From contig QULU01000009.1 in NCBI GenBank assembly GCA_003481775.1, positions 51,804 through 115,803 of the forward strand: a stretch of DNA of 64,000 bases. The letters run 5' to 3'. A program made the translations under genes and the position numbers. Numbering within the stretch: position 1 is the first letter of the stretch; each line of letters opens with the position of its first letter. Of this stretch, positions 11,743 to 20,085 are shown in pieces. This DNA comes from Clostridiaceae bacterium OM02-2AC (lineage in GTDB: Bacteria; Bacillota_I; Bacilli_A; Erysipelotrichales; Erysipelotrichaceae). Under the pieces are notes generated by a model. The model saw only the letters and a program-made list of their open reading frames with translations, made no database searches and was not told where the DNA came from.

Positions 11743-12444
11743 GTGGAAGATTTACAGAAGAGCATAGAACAGAATGAAGAAATAGAAATAGACCTGGGAA
11801 GACTGCTGCGGCAGTTGAAGAAAAAGATGTCCTTTATCATCGCAGTGACAGTGATTGCAATTGTCATTTCCTTATTGGTGACGAAGTTTTTGATTCCAAA
11901 GAAATATGAAAGCATGGCAAGGATTTATCTGAAGCCGAATATCACGGAAAGTGGAACGATTGATTACAATACACTGACCGCCAATTCCAAAATGGTAAAC
12001 AACTATGTCCTCATGCTCCAGGGGAACAGCCTGCTGGAGGATGTCACGGAGAAGCTAAAGCTGGAGGATGAGGCATTGGTTAAAAATTCCTTGAGCGTCA
12101 GCAATGAAGCGGATAGTGAAATCATTACAGTAAGTGCGCGGACGAAGGATGCGAAGATGTCAAAGGATATCGTAAATACGACGGTGAATCTGTTTTTTGA
12201 GAGTATGAAGGATAAGCTGGATATCAAGAATATGACGATTCTGGATGCCCCTCAGGTGAATGAGACACCGGTATCTCCGAGCTTAAAGATGAATCTGTTG
12301 ATCGGAGCACTGCTTGGTATTATGGTGTCCTGTGGCTTTGTGACTGTTCAGTTTCTGCTGGATAAGCGGCTGCATACGAAGGAAGATGCGGAATCTTATT
12401 TAGAAATACCGGTACTGGCAGAGATTCCGTTTCTGGAGGATTAG
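11743..12444 (+). CDS. Wzz/CapA-type polysaccharide chain-length and kinase-activator protein
   Basis: A 233-residue protein from a GTG at 11743, 8 nt after AAAGGAG; a longer open frame upstream lacks family similarity. It begins with an acidic cytosolic stretch, then LLRQLKKKM and a first membrane helix (SFIIAVTVIAIVISLLVT, about 30-47). An extracellular domain with KKYESMARIYLKP follows. Near the end comes the proline-containing segment PQVNETPVSPSLKMNLLIG, which leads into a second membrane helix (about 186-206). Such CapA/YwqC/Wzc-N proteins set polymer length and activate the separate BY-kinase via their cytosolic C-terminus. Its kinase and phosphatase partners are the next two genes. 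Confidence 0.88.
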   Translation: MEDLQKSIEQNEEIEIDLGRLLRQLKKKMSFIIAVTVIAIVISLLVTKFLIPKKYESMARIYLKPNITESGTIDYNTLTANSKMVNNYVLMLQGNSLLEDVTEKLKLEDEALVKNSLSVSNEADSEIITVSARTKDAKMSKDIVNTTVNLFFESMKDKLDIKNMTILDAPQVNETPVSPSLKMNLLIGALLGIMVSCGFVTVQFLLDKRLHTKEDAESYLEIPVLAEIPFLED

Positions 12445-12447
12445 TGT

Positions 12448-13230
12448 ATGAGCTTCATTGATCTGCATTGCCATATGGCATGGGATATCGATGATGGTAT
12501 TGATAGCCGTGAAGAAGCAGAAAAGGCGTTACAGCAGGCCAAGGCGGATGGAATCGTAACGCTTGCGGTAACACCGCATTTCATACCCGGAGCTCAAAAG
12601 GAAGCGGATGTAAGAGAAATGAATCAGCGAATCCGTGAGCTGAAGGAGCTTGGAAAGGGATATGGCGTCACGATTTATAGCGGTTGTGAGATGTTTCTGA
12701 ATGATAGTTATCTGGATATGATCGATGGAAAGTATTACAACACGATCAATGAAGGCCGTTATCTACTGTGTGAGTTTGATGTCCGCAAGGATATCGAAAA
12801 GAATAGCTATGCGGATGAACAGCTGTATGAATTGTCAATCAGAGGACTGACTCCCATGATTGCGCATGTGGAGCGGTATTTTCATAAGGATGTCGATGTA
12901 CATAGAGTAAAGGAATGGGTGAACAGCGGCTATGTGATTCAGATGAATCGAACGAGTCTTTTGGGAATGCATGGCAGTCAGATACAGAAAAATGCAAGGC
13001 AGTTGCTGAGAGAAGGTCTTGTACATACCGCGGCGAGTGATGCACATCGTGCGCAGGGCAATCGTATCTGTAAGCTGAGTGATGTTTATCAGGAAATTGA
13101 AAAGGAGGCGGGGCAGCAAGCTGCTGAGCTGCTTTGTAAAATCAATCCGCGGCATATCCTGTCTGATGAAGATGTGGAAATGATGACGGTAAGAAAAAAA
13201 TCCTGGTTTCAGCGTATGAGGAGGAGATGA
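12448..13230 (+). CDS. PHP-type protein tyrosine phosphatase CpsB/YwqE
   Basis: A 260-residue metal-dependent phosphatase of the PHP superfamily. The metal-binding motifs are in order: FIDLHCHMAWDIDDG (1-17), TPHFIPG (~46), a Glu in FDVRKDIE, AHVERY (~135) and AASDAHRAQGNR (~195). In Gram-positive EPS loci this enzyme dephosphorylates the C-terminal tyrosine cluster of the CpsD/YwqD kinase and so tunes polymer output. It starts 4 nt after the Wzz-like gene and ends 5 nt before the kinase gene, so the three are tightly co-transcribed. Confidence 0.92.
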   Translation: MSFIDLHCHMAWDIDDGIDSREEAEKALQQAKADGIVTLAVTPHFIPGAQKEADVREMNQRIRELKELGKGYGVTIYSGCEMFLNDSYLDMIDGKYYNTINEGRYLLCEFDVRKDIEKNSYADEQLYELSIRGLTPMIAHVERYFHKDVDVHRVKEWVNSGYVIQMNRTSLLGMHGSQIQKNARQLLREGLVHTAASDAHRAQGNRICKLSDVYQEIEKEAGQQAAELLCKINPRHILSDEDVEMMTVRKKSWFQRMRRR

Positions 13231-13234
13231 TGGA

Positions 13235-13948
13235 ATGGAACGAAAGGTAGCACCAAAACGGAGTGATCCAAAGAAGCATAAAAAGAGTCAGTTTGACAAT
13301 ATGGAGGTTTATCGTCAGCTGCGAACAAATATTGAATATTCGTCCTTCAATAAGGAAATTCAGGTAATTTGTGTAACAAGTTCAAATCCGGCAGAAGGAA
13401 AAAGTTCTGTAGCGAGCAATCTGGCAACTGTGGCGATTGCAAACTACGAGAAGGTCCTGTTGATTGACTGTGATTTGCGTAAGCCGGTCCAGCATAAGAT
13501 TTTTAATGTATCCAATAAGAAGGGCATCAGCAATCTGATGAAGGATAAGTCGGAGGTTGATTTGGAAACCGGCGGTTATTTTCAGAAGTTTAAGGATAAC
13601 AGTACGGAAGGAAAGCTGTATGTATTAACAAGTGGAAAGTCTGTACCGAATCCGCAGGAGATGCTGGCAAGTGATCGCTTCAAAGAGTTGATTGAGAAGT
13701 TCCGGGGAATGTTTGATTACATCATCATAGACTGCCCGCCGTTGAATGCGGTTGCGGATGCTATCCCGGTTTCCAGTATTGTGGATGGTACGCTGTTTGT
13801 GGTTTCTGCTATGGATACGGATAAGCGTGAGGCGAAAAATGCGTTGACAATGTTGCAGAGAAATGGTGCGAATGTATTAGGTTGTGTATTGTCGAAGGTG
13901 GATATCACATCGAAGTCGTATTACAGCTACTACGGAAATTATAGCTAA
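13235..13948 (+). CDS. BY-kinase (CpsD/YwqD-type tyrosine autokinase)
   Basis: A 237-residue cytosolic P-loop tyrosine kinase. Walker A is SSNPAEGKSSVASNL (~45-60). Walker A' is VLLIDCDLRKPVQHKIF (~72-90), and Walker B is DYIIIDCPPLNAVADA (~160-175). The C-terminus carries a tyrosine cluster, KSYYSYYGNYS, the autophosphorylation site removed by the PHP phosphatase encoded upstream. The kinase is activated by the Wzz-like protein and couples phosphorylation to polymer export. The ATG at 13235 has GAGGAGGAG 8 nt upstream. It is the last typical EPS-regulatory gene before base composition drops sharply into the accessory island. Confidence 0.93.
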   Translation: MERKVAPKRSDPKKHKKSQFDNMEVYRQLRTNIEYSSFNKEIQVICVTSSNPAEGKSSVASNLATVAIANYEKVLLIDCDLRKPVQHKIFNVSNKKGISNLMKDKSEVDLETGGYFQKFKDNSTEGKLYVLTSGKSVPNPQEMLASDRFKELIEKFRGMFDYIIIDCPPLNAVADAIPVSSIVDGTLFVVSAMDTDKREAKNALTMLQRNGANVLGCVLSKVDITSKSYYSYYGNYS

Positions 13949-14013
13949 TAAAGAAATGAAGGGGATTTTTTATTAGTACTTTAACTTTTGATCATTTATA
14001 AAGGGGAAAGCTT

Positions 14014-17000
14014 ATGAAATATATACGGTATTCAATTGGTAAGACATATCTTAAAGCCTTAAGTGAAAAGACTAAAAAAATGCCTAAAATATTATTTTAT
14101 GCATTTGTACGCTGGCGATATCCTAAATCTAAGTATGATTATAAAAATACTATGGGGACTGTTATTATTTCACTGAAGAAGGATTTAACTAAATTTGCAT
14201 ATGACCCTAGTAATTTGCAAGCTTTAACACCAATAGAAACACAAAGTCGTTATGATATGTATATTGAAACATTTGAGGAAATTTATTCAAATGACAATTT
14301 TTTGAATATTGGCATATCCGGTATTTACGGTTCAGGGAAAAGTACATTAATTAAAGCAATTCGTTCTAAATCGTTTATAGGAAATAATTTTTCTATATCT
14401 TTAGCAGATTTTAAAGATGAAGGAATCTTAAAAAAGGATTTGCCAAAATCTCGTTTGGATATGATTGAGATTAAGATTTTAAGACAATTATATTATCAGT
14501 CTAATTTCAAGCAAACAAAGGTGTTGCGGACAACGAACTGGCAGGAAATAACAAAATTTGAGTTAGTCAAGAATTTTTTTCAGTTTAGTATCCTGACAAT
14601 TATATTCATTTATTACATTGATTTGTGGAAATGGTTATGGCCAGATCAAACTGTTTTTACAATTGATCGCATGCCAGGGCGGTTACTTAATGCTCTGAAC
14701 AGCGAAGTTTTGCAAGAAGAAGCTATTTTGATTGTCATTTTGACAATACTTGCAATCACATATTGTTGGTATTTGATTCGAAAATATTATCTTAAAATCA
14801 GATTTGGTATTAAAGCTGATAAAATAAATATAGAAATGGAAAGTGAAAAAGACAATATTAGTGCTATAAGTGAGGGGAAGTATTTGCATGAGTTAATGTA
14901 TTTATTAAAGTACAATAACATTGATACTGTATTTATCGAGGATTTGGATAGATTTGATAATACGGATATATTGGCAGGTTTGAAGGAAATAAATTTCTTA
15001 ATAAACAGCTATAACTATAAACGACATTTTTTTCCAGTTGGGTATACATTAAAAAAAATATTCCGGCGTGTTCCTGTAAAAAATAGGAAAATCAGATTTA
15101 TTTATGCAATTCGAGATGACGTGTTTATTGATAGCGACCGTTTGAAATTCTTTGACATCATTGTACCCATCATTCCGATAACCAATAGCTCTAATTCATA
15201 TTTGCGTTTAAATTCAGCTTTGGCACAAAACATGCCTAATGAATTATTGAATAGATTGGATATGGAATTAGTAAAAGATATTTGTAATTCTATTTGGGAC
15301 ATGCGAATGGTTAATGAAATTGCGAATGAGTTTTCAATTTTTTTAGCTGAAAAATTGAAAAATATGAATGCTGAAGAAATAGATATTAACTTAATTTTTT
15401 GCTTAATCGTTTTAAAAGTTAAATATCCTTTAGAATATAAACAACTTTCTCAAAACAAGGGACTGTGTTTTGAAAGAATACATAATCCTTCTTTTTCAGC
15501 TTTGCAATTTATTCTTACCTGTGATGAAGTCGAGAGAGATAGACTTCATGAAGTAAATGAACTTTTAGAATTGTTTATCAAAAGAGGTTATTTGAATCTG
15601 AAATATTTAGAGTATATGACGTATGCAAAAATAGATACTTTGGATGAGAGTGATCAAGCCTTTTATAAAATGAGTCGGGAAGAAGAGCTTAATTTAGAAA
15701 ATGCAACAGATAAAATGACATATAGCATACATAACGCTAGCAATTTTATATCTTTCATTAAAGAGGAAAATATAGTAGATACTCATTTATGGCATCCAGA
15801 ACTTATTTTCAAAGTTTCAAAAGAAATTGATTTGGGAAAAGATACTAACAGAAATGAGAAGATTTTAGAAGTTATGATTAAGAATATGCATAAGGATATA
15901 CCTTACCTATCTGCAAATATGGTCTTTAAATCTTTAATAACTTCATGCTCTGACAAAAACATACTGATAAGTATTTTTCATAGATTAGTGAAAACTGATA
16001 GCAGCAAAGAGATATTTTCGGATATATTAGAATACAGTTTGCAAAATGAGGATTTTGAATTACTTGATAGCAAAAAAATAGAATTGTTTGAGACTTTCCT
16101 AAAGGAGTTGGATACGACCTCAATAAAATCCTATAAAGAAGAAAGTAAACAAATACTGCAATTTGTATTTGCAACAAGCTGGCAGCATATATTTCCAAAT
16201 TTAGCTTCAGTGTATCTAGATAAATTATGTGCTTTAACGAAAGAATTAAATATTTTGTATGAGATAAAACATATACCTGATGCTTCTCAGCCAGAATATG
16301 AGTTTTTTAAATATATCATTGAGAATTCATACTATGGGCCTAATTTAGTTAATATACAACTAGTTTTACAAAGTATTTTAGGTGATGAGTATAGAGAGAA
16401 TGAATCTGTGATAACTAATTTCAATAAAAATAAAAATAACCAGGAAGTACGAAAGAGTTATAATTTTGTATTGGATCATGATGATGAATTTATAAAATCA
16501 AGTATAGATGTTGAAAAAATCGATGAAGATTATGTAGTATGGCTATTGGAGCATTCCCAGAATCAGGACGATTCTGTAATTGATGAAGTATTGCAAATGT
16601 ATAATCATCCATTCAGAATTAGAATCAATGACACTAAAATAAATGCAGTCTGGTGTCTGAAATGCATAGAAAATGGTAATTATCCATCTAATATCGATTC
16701 TTACTTGGATCTGTTTGATCAACCACGCGGTACGGATGATCCTAATTATTTAGATTCAAAAATAGCACAAAGTATCAATAAATTAGGCCTGGATAAGAAT
16801 GAAAAGCTTAGTTATGATAATATTGGTTTATTGCTTAGAAACAATGATATTAGAATTGATTTTTACAGAGAAATTGTTGTTAATCTTTCAAGTGATGATC
16901 ATAAAATAACGATCCTCAAGGGAACGATACTTGATGATGATAAATTAGAGCTTCTCATTCGTAAGAATATGTTGATTTTTGATCGTAATTCTTTGGATAT

Positions 17001-17202
17001 GCTGATCCATAAGAGAAGATTATTGAATATATATTTGATGATAGCTGTAAGAGAGTTTACGGATCAGGAGAAAATGATTATAGAAGAATTACACAATGAT
17101 TATGTGACGTCTATATGCGAGCAATCATTGAAGTTAAGGATACCGCCAAGTTTTGAGGTTTCAGATGATAGAATAGAGGTGAGAGAGCTTGAGCATAGCT
17201 AA
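14014..17202 (+). CDS. Large membrane-inserted P-loop NTPase, YobI/KAP-like
   Basis: A 1062-residue protein. Walker A is GIYGSGKSTLIKA (~103-115) and Walker B is TVFIEDLDRFDN (~306-317). Two hydrophobic segments lie between them (about 186-209 and 236-259), the layout of KAP-type NTPases with membrane helices inserted in the P-loop domain. Downstream, FIYAIRDDVF and KFFDIIVPIIPITNSSNS (~365-390) resemble the YobI-type ATPase family. From ~420 to the end there is a long, probably helical, effector region with no recognised enzyme motif. It is AT-rich compared with the cps genes before it. It overlaps the next gene by 14 nt, implying a two-protein system. Related NTPases are often encoded in defence or prophage-associated loci; a defence role here is inference. 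Confidence 0.75.
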   Translation: MKYIRYSIGKTYLKALSEKTKKMPKILFYAFVRWRYPKSKYDYKNTMGTVIISLKKDLTKFAYDPSNLQALTPIETQSRYDMYIETFEEIYSNDNFLNIGISGIYGSGKSTLIKAIRSKSFIGNNFSISLADFKDEGILKKDLPKSRLDMIEIKILRQLYYQSNFKQTKVLRTTNWQEITKFELVKNFFQFSILTIIFIYYIDLWKWLWPDQTVFTIDRMPGRLLNALNSEVLQEEAILIVILTILAITYCWYLIRKYYLKIRFGIKADKINIEMESEKDNISAISEGKYLHELMYLLKYNNIDTVFIEDLDRFDNTDILAGLKEINFLINSYNYKRHFFPVGYTLKKIFRRVPVKNRKIRFIYAIRDDVFIDSDRLKFFDIIVPIIPITNSSNSYLRLNSALAQNMPNELLNRLDMELVKDICNSIWDMRMVNEIANEFSIFLAEKLKNMNAEEIDINLIFCLIVLKVKYPLEYKQLSQNKGLCFERIHNPSFSALQFILTCDEVERDRLHEVNELLELFIKRGYLNLKYLEYMTYAKIDTLDESDQAFYKMSREEELNLENATDKMTYSIHNASNFISFIKEENIVDTHLWHPELIFKVSKEIDLGKDTNRNEKILEVMIKNMHKDIPYLSANMVFKSLITSCSDKNILISIFHRLVKTDSSKEIFSDILEYSLQNEDFELLDSKKIELFETFLKELDTTSIKSYKEESKQILQFVFATSWQHIFPNLASVYLDKLCALTKELNILYEIKHIPDASQPEYEFFKYIIENSYYGPNLVNIQLVLQSILGDEYRENESVITNFNKNKNNQEVRKSYNFVLDHDDEFIKSSIDVEKIDEDYVVWLLEHSQNQDDSVIDEVLQMYNHPFRIRINDTKINAVWCLKCIENGNYPSNIDSYLDLFDQPRGTDDPNYLDSKIAQSINKLGLDKNEKLSYDNIGLLLRNNDIRIDFYREIVVNLSSDDHKITILKGTILDDDKLELLIRKNMLIFDRNSLDMLIHKRRLLNIYLMIAVREFTDQEKMIIEELHNDYVTSICEQSLKLRIPPSFEVSDDRIEVRELEHS

Positions 17203-18757
17203 CTTAAATCGTTATAAAGAAAATGAAGATTTCGCTGCTTTTTCTTGTGAGTTTCAGAAGGATAAAAAGCGGAGTATGAAACGGCTTAATACAGAAAATA
17301 TTTCACTTTATGAACTCTATTATATTATTGAAAACACCAAAAAAGTGAGTGATATAGTTCAACAACTTTACACATATAACGGTAAGCTTGATCAAAGTAT
17401 TATTGATTCCGTTGTAGCAGAATGTTTACACGACGAGATTAGTAAAGTAACGGAAGCTTATAAGCAAATACAATCATTTCCATATATCGTACATGAGAAA
17501 TTCCAAATGCCTCATTTCCTAGCATTTCAAAAGGATTATCTAAAAGGGGAGGAGTATCCTTATTTTGGCTACGGAAAAGAATTTGAATCTATAGTAGTGC
17601 ATGCAAAGCAACATGACAAATGCCTAGTAGTATGCGGAGAAATTGCAAGTGGAAGAAGAAGATTTATTTACAAGGAATTAGAAAAGTGTTTTGCTAAAGG
17701 GGAAAACGAAAGGGCAGAAGAAATAATTGACTTAACAAGTGACAGTGCTTTGGATAAGGTGTTACAGGATTATATAAATATAATCAAAGGATATCATTTT
17801 CGAAGCAAACTTTTTTTCATTTTTAAAGACATTGCTTTTGATGAAAGTCGGAAGCCCATATTAGAAACTATTCGGGATTTGAAAATAAATACTGTTTGTT
17901 TCTTTATTGAGGATCAGAATTTTGAAGACAATAGAAAGAATAATCCAACTATATTAGATGCAGTATTTAATAGTGTACCGATTATGCACTTAAGCGGGAT
18001 AGCAATTTCACAGTTGACAGGAGAATCTGAACCTTTTAAAGTGGCATTTAAGAAAATGCAGGAAAATCTACAAAATTCTCCTCTACCTATTTATACAATT
18101 ATGTTACGTGATCGATATGAATTAAGTGATTTTAATGAAATTGATCTCAAAAGAGAGTATTGTCAACAGTTATACAATCAATATAAGGACAGTGATTTTC
18201 ATGAACAAATGTTAGATATTATTTCTGAATTCAGTGGAGTGCAGTCGCTATCAAAGATGTATCTTCAAATGTTGTTCGACGTTATAAAAAACTATGGATC
18301 CAATGATATGAAATTAAAATTCATATTAAAAAAATTAGAGGAACAGCATGATATAACTGAAAATTCTTTGCTTATAGATGTAAAAAACTATTTATATATG
18401 AAGGTAATGCCTGCAAAAGAAGTTTTTCAAAAGTTTCATGATGATAATGGGTATGCTGGCGATAAAGTTCCACTATCCACAGATTTGCTGCAATATGTTT
18501 ATTTGAACTTTGCAATAGATCTCATCCCTGAACTCAATGATAAAGAAATCAAGGAAGTAAAGGATATTTTTACTAATCTCAATGTTACAAATAGACTAGT
18601 TTTTCTTAAATATATAGAATTTTATCGTTTATACTATCTGTTAAGCAAATATGATACGGCAAACGAAAAGGTAGCTGTTCAAAATCATTTAAAGGAGTTA
18701 AATAAGGTTTTAAAGGATCCCATTGATGGGGAAGATATATGGATAGCATTTAATTAA
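17189..18757 (+). CDS. Partner protein of the YobI-like NTPase with degenerate P-loop
   Basis: A 522-residue protein from a TTG at 17189 preceded by GAGGTGAG and overlapping the upstream gene by 14 nt. A predicted nucleotide-binding core begins near residue 145: CLVVCGEIASGRRRFIYKEL resembles a Walker A loop but has Arg in place of the usual Lys-Ser/Thr. It is followed by a Walker-B-like strand KLFFIFKDIAFDES (~210). Another strand, NTVCFFIEDQNF, follows near 235. The rest is largely helical and resembles the winged/helical regions of STAND-type NTPases. No TIR, nuclease or protease motif was seen. It may have lost ATP hydrolysis and act as sensor or adaptor for the membrane NTPase. The family is not recognised. 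Confidence 0.6.
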   Translation: MSIANLNRYKENEDFAAFSCEFQKDKKRSMKRLNTENISLYELYYIIENTKKVSDIVQQLYTYNGKLDQSIIDSVVAECLHDEISKVTEAYKQIQSFPYIVHEKFQMPHFLAFQKDYLKGEEYPYFGYGKEFESIVVHAKQHDKCLVVCGEIASGRRRFIYKELEKCFAKGENERAEEIIDLTSDSALDKVLQDYINIIKGYHFRSKLFFIFKDIAFDESRKPILETIRDLKINTVCFFIEDQNFEDNRKNNPTILDAVFNSVPIMHLSGIAISQLTGESEPFKVAFKKMQENLQNSPLPIYTIMLRDRYELSDFNEIDLKREYCQQLYNQYKDSDFHEQMLDIISEFSGVQSLSKMYLQMLFDVIKNYGSNDMKLKFILKKLEEQHDITENSLLIDVKNYLYMKVMPAKEVFQKFHDDNGYAGDKVPLSTDLLQYVYLNFAIDLIPELNDKEIKEVKDIFTNLNVTNRLVFLKYIEFYRLYYLLSKYDTANEKVAVQNHLKELNKVLKDPIDGEDIWIAFN

Positions 18758-19200
18758 GTAAAATCCAGGTACTGCCAAGTCCTCGTATATGTGATATAAG
18801 TTAAGTAAACATTTTCAAAAGATACTACAGCAGAGTATATAGCTTTCCTCAAATATATTGAGATTTCTCTAGCTTCAAAAGAATTGTAAATAGTATTGTT
18901 ACTACTCATAGTCGATTTCAATAGTATGAATAATCTGTTATGATAAAAGCACATATTTTTACTTTGGCTGCAAATTCCTAGTATTGACTTTTCATTAAAA
19001 AAATGTTATCGGAAGCGTTTACATAAATATATTATGATGGTATACTAGAACAGAATAGAAAAAGTGAAAATAAAGATTTCATGTTAAAATTGAGAACGTT
19101 TAGGTACTTTGTTAATTGTATATAGCACATGAGGCTTTTACTCTGTTATGGTGTTCTCGTGGTCTTCACTTATCTTAAAGAAATGGAGAGGAATGATAAT
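18758..19200. other. Intergenic region between the NTPase pair and the G7-tract gene
   Basis: AT-rich and without a convincing gene on either strand. It contains the promoter at 19018-19046 and an untranslated leader of about 150 nt with no strong hairpin. A 66-codon open frame on the minus strand (18754-18954) has no ribosome-binding site and no protein-like composition. Confidence 0.5.
19018..19046 (+). promoter_or_regulatory. Putative promoter of the 251-residue hypothetical gene
   Basis: TTTACA (19018-19023) and TATACT (19041-19046) with 17-bp spacing. It gives this gene its own transcript, separate from the EPS operon. Confidence 0.65.
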
Positions 19201-19257
19201 ATGGTATCAAAACTAAATCACATACATATTAATGAAATAGGGGGGGACACTAACTAA
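19201..19257 (+). CDS. 18-codon upstream ORF ending in a G7 tract
   Basis: The sequence starts ATG GTA TCA AAA and ends AAC TAA. It encodes MVSKLNHIHINEIGGDTN and is preceded by GGAGAGG about 10 nt upstream. The stop is one base before the ATG of the next gene. It contains seven consecutive G (19240-19246). Loss of one G would remove the stop and fuse these codons in frame to the 251-residue protein. It may therefore be the alternative N-terminus of that protein, a regulatory leader peptide, or chance. Confidence 0.4.
   Translation: MVSKLNHIHINEIGGDTN
19240..19246 (+). repeat. Homopolymeric G7 tract at a translational junction
   Basis: Seven G residues in an otherwise A/T-rich leader. They also form the only purine-rich block upstream of the ATG at 19259, at a suboptimal spacing of 12 nt. 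Such tracts are prone to slippage. Confidence 0.7.
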
Positions 19258-19258
19258 C

Positions 19259-20014
19259 ATGAGAACAGATGATGAAAAAGCAATAGAGTTGTTTATCAAA
19301 AGCTTGAAAAACGGTGACATGGTCGTTGAGACTTGTCCAAATACTGGATTGGATTATAATAGCAAAGTGGAGAGGGGAGTACTTGAATTATATAAATCCA
19401 GATTTGCTCCTTCACAATTTATGAAAGAGCTTATAAATCCAATCAATATAAATAAGTCAGATAAATTCAACGAATACATTCAAGATGCATTTGAAATTAA
19501 TACGATTGAAGAACGATTTAAATCGCTCGTACAATATTACAGAAGGTTTATATCTACTTTTGAGGATGAAAGAATCGCAAATTGTATAAGTATAAATAAT
19601 TTTGCTTTAGAGGAAGCTGTGACGAGTTACTATGTTGATACAAAGCGTTTAAAAGACTTTCACCAAATATATAAAACTAATGTTTCGAAAGTTTACGGAT
19701 ATATGAGTTATTGGCTTCTTAAGTGCAAGCCGCTACAAGTAAATATGAGTGACGAGGATTATCAGACTCTTCGTGACATGAAAGAAAAATTGACATATTT
19801 AAATGAAAAATTTTTAACAGGGTATATTATTAATGGTATTCTTGCAGAGCTTGATGTAAATATATATGATGCAGAAAAACTTAAGAGTTTTGAAACATTT
19901 GAAAATTTACTTTTATATACACTAAAGTATCGTGATGTAACTGCTAAATGTTTAGAATTGATGATTTCTTCATTTCTAGCTGCTTTTTCTTTACATGGAG
20001 AAATAAATAGTTAA
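19259..20014 (+). CDS. Hypothetical protein of the accessory island
   Basis: A 251-residue, predicted soluble and mostly helical protein with no signal peptide, membrane segment or recognised catalytic motif. It contains charged helices such as DKFNEYIQDAFEINTIEERF and a long Leu-rich C-terminal part (LLYTLKYRDVTAKCLELM). It has its own promoter at 19018 and ends just before a strong terminator at 20029-20057, so it forms a single-gene unit. Base composition matches the NTPase pair upstream, suggesting it arrived with the same island. The true N-terminus may be the ORF at 19201 if the G7 tract slips. Function is unknown. Confidence 0.6.
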   Translation: MRTDDEKAIELFIKSLKNGDMVVETCPNTGLDYNSKVERGVLELYKSRFAPSQFMKELINPININKSDKFNEYIQDAFEINTIEERFKSLVQYYRRFISTFEDERIANCISINNFALEEAVTSYYVDTKRLKDFHQIYKTNVSKVYGYMSYWLLKCKPLQVNMSDEDYQTLRDMKEKLTYLNEKFLTGYIINGILAELDVNIYDAEKLKSFETFENLLLYTLKYRDVTAKCLELMISSFLAAFSLHGEINS

Positions 20015-20028
20015 AATAATTTTTAATT

Positions 20029-20057
20029 AAAAAAGGAATCTAAGGATGCCTTTTTTT
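20029..20057 (+). terminator. Terminator inside the EPS locus
   Basis: AAAAAAGGAATC pairs with GGATGCCTTTTTTT (AAAAAGG/CCTTTTT and ATC/GAT), with a short loop and a T tract. It separates the accessory island from the downstream EPS genes, which have no obvious promoter between here and 20086. Confidence 0.75.
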
Positions 20058-20085
20058 GTGTTCTTTACTTGAAGGAGGTGATTTT

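Noticed and set aside
18754..18954. 66-codon minus-strand ORF after the NTPase pair
   Set aside because: No ribosome-binding site, biased composition from AT-rich DNA, no family resemblance.
13949..20057. Flanking direct repeats or an integrase that would define the accessory island as an integrative element
   Set aside because: No convincing flanking repeat, tRNA target or intact integrase was found; the only recombinase-like gene lacks catalytic residues.
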